Positions 21,440 through 27,098 of a DNA stretch of 27,098 nucleotides are shown here, one piece after another (position 1 is the stretch's first letter; every line of letters begins with the position of its first letter). The notes beneath the pieces were generated by a model. The model was not told the origin of the DNA and searched no databases. It was given only the letters and a program-made list of their open reading frames with translations. This DNA comes from a virus, in the IMG/VR virus record IMGVR_UViG_3300037847_004510, positions 4,867 to 31,964 of that record. One strand, given 5' to 3'. Position numbers and translations under genes: made by a program.

Positions 21440-23784
21440 TTATCGATACTTTTCGACCAGACCCCGAAGGCCCCGACCATATCTATAAGAGATGGCGTGA
21501 TGAAGAAGGGAACTTGGTTGAAGAGTTCGTACCTAACTTCAAGCCTTACTTCTGGATATCAGCCGAAACGTCGGTGAAGTATGTAAGAAGAGTGCTCGAC
21601 CAATTCCCCGGCTCTGACATCGATTGGAATGACACGGCCAGTGGTCTAAGAGACAACGAAGAACTGGTCAAAGTATACGCTTATCGACACAGCGATATAC
21701 GAGAAATGGCGAAGCGTTTCAGGAAAACATGGGAAGCAGACATCAGTCTCGTTGACCGTTATCTAATTGACAACGTCAAAGAGATGCCCAAATGGAAACC
21801 TCGTGTATGGCACTTCGATTTAGAGTGGGACCCTGAAACTGACCAGACTACTGTTATGGCTGTAATTGACAGTTACACGAATCGCTACGTTGCATTCTGT
21901 TGGAAGAAAGATAACCCCAACGGATTATACGACATGGATGTTCATGAAGAAGAGAGAGAAATCGAGTACGAAGTGAACGGAGTCATGACCAAGTTCTATT
22001 ACGAAAGACATCTCTATGGTTCTGAACAAGAGATGCATGAGGCTTTTATGCACTATCTGGAGGTATGCAATCCTGATATCCTCGTGGCCCACGCTATCAT
22101 GTGGGCTGACCTTCCCCATCTTATTCGCAGAGTCAAGGACTTTAGGAGACTAAGTCCTCTTGAGCGTGTGCTCAAGCCTAGAAAGGGCTCTTATGATTAC
22201 GTTGACCAACCAGTGCTTGGTCGACTATGCTTTGATACTGCTGCTCCCGTAAGAAGCGGCAGCGGCTTTGAACGTGTCTGGAAAGACAGCGGTAAGCCTC
22301 AGTTGAAAAACCTCAAACTAGATACCATTGCTCAAGCATGTAATCTAGGTGGTAAGTTCGACATGGATGTATTTACTGGATGGACAGAAAGGTTCGACGA
22401 CTACGTTGACTATTGTATGCAAGATACACTGTTACTCAAGAAAATAGATGAGGGTAACCACGTTGTCAACTTCTTCTTATCACTACAACAACTGTGCGGT
22501 GTAAGTTTCCGCTCTTGTCACAACGTCACAAGATTTGCACGAGGGCTTCTCCAAAGAAGAACTGATTGGAAGGCACCGACTCGTAGCACACAAGAGAAAC
22601 AAGAATACGAGGGTGCGTTCATCCCACCACCAAGACCGGGTAGGTACGAGGGCGTTGCCTGTGTGGACTACAAGGGTCTGTATCCTTCATTGATATTGTC
22701 GCACAATCTTTCATGGGAAACACAGGTGCCCAAAGATTTAGCCGGTGAAGAAAACATCAGACAGTTACCAGATGGTACGTGTTGGATTCAAGGATGCGAC
22801 GCTCTACTACCGAGTATCGTTACTGAGATGTTTGAACTACGTGACATGTATAAGAAGAAAATGCGAGAGTCCGAGACCGAAGATGAAAGAAACGGTTGGA
22901 ACACATTACAACTAGCGGTCAAGCGTGTCATGGCTTCTTTCTATGGCATGACTGCCAGTGCACACTGGGGCTGGTCTGACTTTGACATAGCCTCCGCTAT
23001 CACAGCCTGTGGACGACAGGCAATCAGATTCCTTATGGAAGAATCAGAAAACCAAGGTTACAGTGCTCTTTACGGGCACACTGATTCAGCCTTTGTACAA
23101 GTGCCATTTGATGAAGCAACGGCACTCGCCAAGCATCTTACTGAAACCGTTCAGCGTGAGCACGAGGCGAGTCATCTCATTGTTGAGTTTGAAGCATACA
23201 TGCCCTACTGGATTGTAGGAGGAAAGAATCTGTACTACGGTATATGTTCTTACCCACCAGAAGACGAAGGTAAGGTAAAGAGTGCAAGATGGGGCAAGAT
23301 AAGTACACTCGCCCCTATATCTAAGAACCTTGAGAACGATGTGCTCAAAGCCATCTGTTCTGGAGCAGACGAGGAAGAAGTCATTAGTATGGTCAGACCT
23401 CTAGCGAAACAAATCATGAGAGGGGAGGTCGAGCCAAAGCAGATAGCAACTACCACTCGTTTACAAAAGAAACTCCGAGATTACTCGGACACGACTGGTG
23501 GGGCAGTAAAAGCCGCTCGATTTTACAATCAACATCTTTCTCCCAAACAGAAGTTAGGGGAGGGTGATAGCGTCAACTGGGTGTATGTGATTCGCACACC
23601 GAATGGTATGCCTCCTATTGACGTAGTTGCATTTGAAGAGTTGAGTGATTTAGATGGTTTCGTTTTGGATTATGACAAAATGGTTGACAAGTTGGTTAAG
23701 TCGAAAATTAAGCCCATCTTCCAAGCCTTGAACTGGGATTTGGATAGGGCGAGTGGGGCAGCGATGCCTAAGAAATATTGGTGA
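21436..23784 (+). CDS. polB: Family B DNA polymerase with 3'-5' exonuclease
   Basis: 782 residues, a usual length for archaeal PolB. Exo I DLE (D128, E130) and Exo III YCMQD (Y326, D330) are present, and Exo II fits NPDILVAHAIMWAD (about 212-225), so proofreading looks intact. Polymerase motif A is DYKGLYPS (D411); motif B is KRVMASFYG (K496 to G504); motif C reads YGHTDS (H548, D550) instead of the usual YGDTDS. D550, the second Asp, matches the essential metal ligand; the first Asp is replaced by His. It copies the viral genome with the clamp and loader encoded just upstream. ATG overlaps the zinc microprotein's stop. Confidence 0.96.
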   Translation: MIIDTFRPDPEGPDHIYKRWRDEEGNLVEEFVPNFKPYFWISAETSVKYVRRVLDQFPGSDIDWNDTASGLRDNEELVKVYAYRHSDIREMAKRFRKTWEADISLVDRYLIDNVKEMPKWKPRVWHFDLEWDPETDQTTVMAVIDSYTNRYVAFCWKKDNPNGLYDMDVHEEEREIEYEVNGVMTKFYYERHLYGSEQEMHEAFMHYLEVCNPDILVAHAIMWADLPHLIRRVKDFRRLSPLERVLKPRKGSYDYVDQPVLGRLCFDTAAPVRSGSGFERVWKDSGKPQLKNLKLDTIAQACNLGGKFDMDVFTGWTERFDDYVDYCMQDTLLLKKIDEGNHVVNFFLSLQQLCGVSFRSCHNVTRFARGLLQRRTDWKAPTRSTQEKQEYEGAFIPPPRPGRYEGVACVDYKGLYPSLILSHNLSWETQVPKDLAGEENIRQLPDGTCWIQGCDALLPSIVTEMFELRDMYKKKMRESETEDERNGWNTLQLAVKRVMASFYGMTASAHWGWSDFDIASAITACGRQAIRFLMEESENQGYSALYGHTDSAFVQVPFDEATALAKHLTETVQREHEASHLIVEFEAYMPYWIVGGKNLYYGICSYPPEDEGKVKSARWGKISTLAPISKNLENDVLKAICSGADEEEVISMVRPLAKQIMRGEVEPKQIATTTRLQKKLRDYSDTTGGAVKAARFYNQHLSPKQKLGEGDSVNWVYVIRTPNGMPPIDVVAFEELSDLDGFVLDYDKMVDKLVKSKIKPIFQALNWDLDRASGAAMPKKYW

Positions 23785-23788
23785 TAAC

Positions 23789-23977
23789 ATGAGTAGCATA
23801 GAAGATACAGTTTGTGAGAAGATACAGCAAAGAGCAGAATTAGGAAAGAACAAATACGGAGTAACAATGGAGAGAGGCGACCTTAAATTCGTAGAATGGT
23901 TAGTCCATCTCCAAGAAGAATTGATGGATGCAACAGTGTATCTACAGCGTATTATCGAAGAGGAGGGAGGCGAATGA
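23789..23977 (+). CDS. MazG-like NTP-pyrophosphohydrolase fragment/homologue, 62 aa
   Basis: ATG 23789, four bases after the PolB stop. The peptide has KIQQRAELGKNKYGVTMERG, then FVEWLVHLQEELMDATVYLQR. This is the pattern of the short phage MazG-like/DUF-type proteins: a Gly-x-x-Lys-Tyr-Gly turn, then a helix with EExxD (EELMD) that binds Mg and a nucleotide. Full MazG domains are about 100 residues, so it is a minimal form and must act as a dimer or tetramer if active. It would hydrolyse NTPs or modified dNTPs, cleaning or shifting the nucleotide pool beside the polymerase. Confidence 0.6.
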   Translation: MSSIEDTVCEKIQQRAELGKNKYGVTMERGDLKFVEWLVHLQEELMDATVYLQRIIEEEGGE

Positions 23978-24969
23978 GCGACAGAGATTGGAGTGCATAT
24001 GCTAAGTCGTCCTACATTTACAAAGAGAAGGACTATCTACGGATAACTAAAACTAGCCTTACCACTGATTTTGATTTCTGTCCAAGACAATACGAATACA
24101 AGCGTATACACCGCCTACCAGAGCCCGGTACTGATGCAATGGTTAAGGGTACGAACGTACACGATGCGATTGAGAAATACTATGACAATGCATTACCAGT
24201 GCTCGATGAACTTCATACACTTGTACAAAGAAGTAAGATGGACGAAGCACTTGAACTGGCTCTGAGCGTTATACCAAAGAAGGAATACAAGTTAGGAGAA
24301 GAGCCTAGTATTAGGCAAAGACTACTTTGGGATTTACAGCGACTCAAAGCATCTGGTAAAGAAGACTACTTACCTATCATCAATGAGTCAGAGATTCACG
24401 CTTTTGTTGAGGAGAAGATAACATTCAACGGAGAAGAGTACGTTATCCCTGTACACTATGCAGGAAGCATTGACCGTGGTTACAAAGCCGATGAAGACGG
24501 TGTTGCTTTGATGGAGTTGAAAACTGGCAAGTGGGTACAGACTAAGAATCGTGAGGGCGATTGGCAAGACAGTAAGTTCAAGTTGAAGTCAATGAGAACT
24601 GAAATGGCGTTTTACAAGAAACTACTCAAAGTGGCCGACCATGAGTTTCAGAATGTCACTCACTGGGGCTGGGTGTACCCATCTGGCACAGTCGATAACC
24701 TTGACCCTCTGAACAAATTTGGCTACGAGCAAAGAGCCATCAATCGCATTTTTTACGAGCCTTGCACTGGTCGTCGAGGTACGACCTATGAGAAGGCTGT
24801 TGAAAAACTCAAAGTGGCACTGTTGACCGCTTACCTTGCTAATGACTTTCCTACAAGTCCTAGCAGCGGTAAGTGCGCTTGGTGCAATTTCAAGCCGATA
24901 TGTCCGGCATGGGGTGGTTCTAATGACCCCCAAGAATATCTTGATAATTATACAACGGAGGAAGAGTGA
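23974..24969 (+). CDS. RecB/Cas4-like PD-(D/E)XK nuclease with Fe-S cysteines
   Basis: 331 residues from ATG 23974, overlapping the upstream stop, with AGGAGG 7 nt before it. Nuclease core: His63 in NVHDAIEKYY, D167 in GSIDR, and ELK (E181, K183) in LMELKTGKW, the RecB/Cas4 order. C36 (FCPRQYEYK) together with C301, C304 and C310 (CAWCNFKPIC) is the one-plus-three cysteine pattern that holds a 4Fe-4S cluster in AddB and Cas4. It probably trims DNA ends for recombination or genome processing. No CRISPR array or cas1 is near, so a spacer-acquisition role is unlikely here. Confidence 0.9.
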   Translation: MSDRDWSAYAKSSYIYKEKDYLRITKTSLTTDFDFCPRQYEYKRIHRLPEPGTDAMVKGTNVHDAIEKYYDNALPVLDELHTLVQRSKMDEALELALSVIPKKEYKLGEEPSIRQRLLWDLQRLKASGKEDYLPIINESEIHAFVEEKITFNGEEYVIPVHYAGSIDRGYKADEDGVALMELKTGKWVQTKNREGDWQDSKFKLKSMRTEMAFYKKLLKVADHEFQNVTHWGWVYPSGTVDNLDPLNKFGYEQRAINRIFYEPCTGRRGTTYEKAVEKLKVALLTAYLANDFPTSPSSGKCAWCNFKPICPAWGGSNDPQEYLDNYTTEEE

Positions 24970-25223
24970 TGAATAAAAGCATGTTGAGTAGAACAATAGA
25001 GACGCTATTGGCACCTGTCTTTGACCGAAGTGTTGAGGTGAACTTTTCACATATCGGTAAAGATAAGGACTATAGTATCACTATCCAGAAGACATTGTAT
25101 GAGTTTGAAGAAAACAGCAACGGGCCCAAGGGACCAATGTATGTTACTTTGAACACATACTTGTTACAGGATACAGAGAATCTATTGAAAACTCTCGGAG
25201 AAATAATCGAAAGCAGGAAGTGA
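24969..25223 (+). CDS. Hypothetical protein, 84 aa
   Basis: ATG 24969 overlaps the nuclease stop (TGATG), with GGAGG at 24957-24961 at 7 nt. An N-terminal helix (SMLSRTIETLLAPVFDR), then strands (SVEVNFSHIG, YSITIQKTLYEF), and a C-terminal helix (DTENLLKTLGEIIES). It looks like a small alpha/beta domain, perhaps an adaptor between nuclease and primase, but I recognise no family. Confidence 0.7.
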   Translation: MNKSMLSRTIETLLAPVFDRSVEVNFSHIGKDKDYSITIQKTLYEFEENSNGPKGPMYVTLNTYLLQDTENLLKTLGEIIESRK

Positions 25224-25227
25224 GCAT

Positions 25228-26337
25228 ATGAAAATAACCTTTGATTTTCCAAGGGAAGTTATGGAACTTGGAAATGAGAAGGGTAGAGGCTTCCGTAAAA
25301 TCGTCGAAAGCAGTAGCGACCTAGAGAGATACTGGGAAGGTAAGAACGGCGTGTCCAACGCCTTCATGACCGTGTACGGCTATCGTGCAACCAAGCCTCC
25401 TTTTAACAAAAGAGTTGACTTGCTAACGCCGATTGTCAGGCATTTCGTTATGGACTTTGACCCAAAGGACTTTCGCCAGCGAGATAGACCAAATGTTGAC
25501 ATCGAACGTGCTTTAGACCAAGCACTGGTGCTTCATCGCCATTTACTCAAGGAAGACATCCATCACGGTGTCTGGTACAGTGGCGGTGGCTTCCACGTAT
25601 GGGTCGGATTGGACAAGCCGTACATGCCTAGCGATGGTAATCACCTATCTGCCATAAAAGATGCAGGTATGAGAGTAGTCAACGACTGGATTCGTGATTT
25701 CAACCTATTCTGCTCTGACCCAGCAGTGCCTTTTGACACAAGTGGTATGATTCGTATACCTAATTCTTACAATTCAAAGCGTGGCCTCTGGTCAATACCG
25801 CTAAGCACAAATGATATGGAGAAAGGTATCGATTATATCATGGAAAAGGCCCTTGACGCTCATTTTGGTATGATTCCTTACGGTAACAGTGGGTTACCGC
25901 TTGAAGTAAAGAAGAATTATGGTAAAGCCAGCGTCTTTAGTACGTCATCAGCCCCAATTGACCTTCCTACTGTGTCAATGGACGGTGTAACTATCCTTCC
26001 GTGCCTAAATTCAGCAGCATGTCGACAGGGAAGTAACCCTAGTCACGATGCAAGAGTACAGTTAGTCAAATATTTATCAAAACGCTTGAGAAACTTCATC
26101 CCTGTAGAAAGAGTGAAGCAACAGAAGTTAGAGGAGGACACAGAAACCATCGTCAGTTACATCAAAAGCCTAGACTGGGCTGATTTTGACGAGAGAACAA
26201 CACGTTACCAAGTTAGTACGATTGTAGGGACTGAATATCCTCAGACTTGTGCTATGTTATTCAAGAAAGGTATGTGTCTGGGCAAGTGTAAATACTGGGA
26301 CAAAACTGGGGCAATAATAGAAGAGGTGGAAAAGTGA
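25228..26337 (+). CDS. Archaeo-eukaryotic primase with PriL-like Fe-S C-terminus
   Basis: 369 residues. The AEP catalytic acids are D76 and D78 in VMDFDPKD; the nucleotide-binding SGGGFHVWVGL is at 118-128 with H123; then CSDPAVPFDTSGMIRIPNS (162-180) and KRGLWSIPL (184-192) complete the PriS-type core. The C-terminal 115 residues change to a helical domain with C259, C265, C341, C350 and C354. The spacing ATTxxQVxxI (TTRYQVSTI) and QTCAMLFKKGMC fits the PriL C-terminal 4Fe-4S domain. So the usual two-subunit primase is fused in one chain. It makes primers for PolB. ATG 25228 follows GCAGGAAGTGA. Confidence 0.9.
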   Translation: MKITFDFPREVMELGNEKGRGFRKIVESSSDLERYWEGKNGVSNAFMTVYGYRATKPPFNKRVDLLTPIVRHFVMDFDPKDFRQRDRPNVDIERALDQALVLHRHLLKEDIHHGVWYSGGGFHVWVGLDKPYMPSDGNHLSAIKDAGMRVVNDWIRDFNLFCSDPAVPFDTSGMIRIPNSYNSKRGLWSIPLSTNDMEKGIDYIMEKALDAHFGMIPYGNSGLPLEVKKNYGKASVFSTSSAPIDLPTVSMDGVTILPCLNSAACRQGSNPSHDARVQLVKYLSKRLRNFIPVERVKQQKLEEDTETIVSYIKSLDWADFDERTTRYQVSTIVGTEYPQTCAMLFKKGMCLGKCKYWDKTGAIIEEVEK

Positions 26338-26594
26338 GTCTCTTTTACTGCGATATATGTGAAAGTAGAGTAAAGACCACAAAGAGGTTAATGAAATCCT
26401 ATGAAAAAGACCCAGATTATGTATTAATATGTGTTGTCTGTAGAGATAATGCTCAAGAAAAAGTATTGGATGATATGAGATGTATTGCTACAAAATCAAA
26501 AAGTGGAAAATGCCGAGCATTTAGATTTACTCATAAACATGGTTACTGTAGATATCACTGGAGGAAAATGAATGAAGGAAAAAAGGAAGAGTGA
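26334..26594 (+). CDS. Double zinc-site protein, 86 aa, GTG start
   Basis: GTG 26334 overlaps the primase stop (GTGA), with GAGGTGGA before it. Two metal sites: a ribbon from C6-x2-C9 and C33-x2-C36, then C50-x9-C60-x11-C72-x2-H75, a CCCH arrangement (KSGKCRAFRFTHKHGYCRYH) that recurs in many phage proteins. Basic throughout, so nucleic-acid binding is likely. Its last codons overlap the next microgene by 23 nt. Confidence 0.75.
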   Translation: MSLFYCDICESRVKTTKRLMKSYEKDPDYVLICVVCRDNAQEKVLDDMRCIATKSKSGKCRAFRFTHKHGYCRYHWRKMNEGKKEE

Positions 26595-26691
26595 ATTTTG
26601 GAGAGTGGTGACAGCGATTGTCTTGATTGTTGTACTCATTCCGCTCATCCCATTCGCTTGGCTTTATGATAGAATAAGGGGGAACTTATGA
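26572..26691 (+). CDS. 39-residue membrane microprotein
   Basis: ATG 26572 lies in a different frame inside the end of the previous gene, 7 nt after GGAGG (26560-26564). A basic start (MKEKRKSEFWR) is followed by about 20 hydrophobic residues (VVTAIVLIVVLIPLIPFAWL) and a short basic end (YDRIRGNL). This is a single membrane span, probably with the N-terminus inside. Its stop overlaps the nuclease start (ATGA). A membrane peptide inside a replication operon could anchor the replisome to the membrane, but holin-like or exclusion roles fit as well. Confidence 0.65.
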   Translation: MKEKRKSEFWRVVTAIVLIVVLIPLIPFAWLYDRIRGNL

Positions 26692-27098
26692 TGGCAAAGA
26701 AACCACCACTTATCATCGACTCTAATGAAAGAGGTCCACTCATGAACGCCGTCGTCAGGGCAGCGGAACGTGAAGGCTTCGATATCAAAAGAGAGCATCT
26801 ACAAGGTATGGGCGACTACAAAGTAAGCCATGCTAATATTGAATGCAAGAGCCTTTCCGACTTATTCCAATCAAGTCACAGTGGCCATCTCATGCGACAG
26901 ATAGAGAACCTCGATGCAAATTGCGAAAGAGTGTTTCTTGTTGTGCACGGTGATATCGCTAAGTACGTCTCAATCGCTAAGAAACAGGGCAGGAACGTCA
27001 CATACTCCAAAGTCATGAATGAATTACTTGGTACGTTTGCAAGGATTACAGCAGACTTTGATTGTCATATTTACAGAGCCAAAGACTACAGCGAAGCG
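26688..27098 (+). CDS. ERCC4-type (XPF/Mus81/Hef) nuclease, 3' end beyond window
   Basis: Begins at ATG 26688 (ATGA overlap) or 26691; AGGGGGA is 5-8 nt upstream. The frame is open to the window end (at least 136 residues). Numbered from 26691, IIDSNERGP (8-16) is the N-terminal ERCC4 strand, then GMGDYKV (39-45) and IECKSLSDL (50-58) make the GDxnERKx3D catalytic motif, with the usual Arg replaced by Cys52. SGHLMRQIENL follows as in the family. Such nucleases cut branched or flap DNA, often next to PCNA. No helicase domain precedes it, so it is a stand-alone nuclease form. Confidence 0.88.
   Translation, partial: MMAKKPPLIIDSNERGPLMNAVVRAAEREGFDIKREHLQGMGDYKVSHANIECKSLSDLFQSSHSGHLMRQIENLDANCERVFLVVHGDIAKYVSIAKKQGRNVTYSKVMNELLGTFARITADFDCHIYRAKDYSEA

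Noticed and set aside
21436-23784. Inactive polymerase because of the His in motif C
   Set aside because: The essential second Asp, motif A Asp, motif B Lys and all exonuclease acids are intact, so loss of activity is not supported; reported only as an unusual residue.
23974-24969. Cas4 of a CRISPR system
   Set aside because: The motifs fit Cas4 and other RecB-type nucleases alike, but there is no CRISPR array and no cas1 or cas2 in the window, and the setting is a replication operon.
1-27098. tRNA or rRNA genes, CRISPR arrays, insertion sequences, integrase or attachment sites
   Set aside because: I looked for T-loop-like sequences, regularly spaced repeats, transposase motifs and tyrosine or serine recombinase motifs and saw none.

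Overview
The window looks like the replication and accessory half of a lytic double-stranded DNA virus of an archaeon. A tailed virus of marine Euryarchaeota, of the 'magrovirus' kind that infects Marine Group II, is the closest type I can name, but that host is an inference. The sequence shows a near gap-free stack of short, overlapping genes, almost all on one strand, with strong Shine-Dalgarno sites. It encodes an archaeal-type replisome: family B DNA polymerase, RFC small-subunit clamp loader, PCNA-like clamp, and an archaeo-eukaryotic primase with a PriL-like cysteine tail. Its promoters carry a TATA box. I see no rRNA, tRNA, CRISPR array, integrase or certain virion gene.

Layout. (1) 1-1501: the end of an upstream operon, holding a zinc-ribbon protein and two unknown proteins. 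(2) 1531-6346: an operon opened by promoter copy 1. It holds mostly unknown proteins, three tandem paralogues that begin MIDTD, and a 40-residue zinc protein. (3) 6397-12267: an operon opened by promoter copy 2. It holds unknown and zinc-ribbon proteins, a conserved phage protein with a GCGMDMGFH motif, and a SNF2/SMARCAL1-like helicase. (4) 12250-13062: the only minus-strand gene, a kinase-N-lobe-like protein. (5) 13148-17171: an operon opened by promoter copy 3. It holds zinc-ribbon proteins, a conserved phage protein, three tiny GTG-start genes, a membrane microprotein, a PC4-like protein and a DNA-ligase-like protein that has lost its catalytic lysine motif. (6) 17218 to the window end: the replication operon opened by promoter copy 4. 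It holds RFC-S, a putative ssDNA-binding protein, a Sak4/RadA-like ATPase, the clamp, a zinc microprotein, PolB, a MazG-like protein, a RecB/Cas4-like nuclease, the primase, a zinc protein, a membrane microprotein and an ERCC4-type nuclease.

How it works together. The four plus-strand operons carry an identical 20-bp promoter core, which suggests synchronous expression, perhaps through one virus-specific factor. Inside operons, genes are joined by ATGA, GTGA or TTGA overlaps, or by a recurring junction in which the upstream stop codon follows directly on the Shine-Dalgarno of the next gene. The last operon supplies a nearly complete replication and recombination machine. The earlier operons look like accessory and host-takeover cargo rich in very small metal-binding proteins. 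By eye I found no GATC and no AGCT anywhere in 27 kb, a strong sign of restriction-site avoidance. Coordinates use starts chosen by Shine-Dalgarno spacing, so several differ from the longest open frame.
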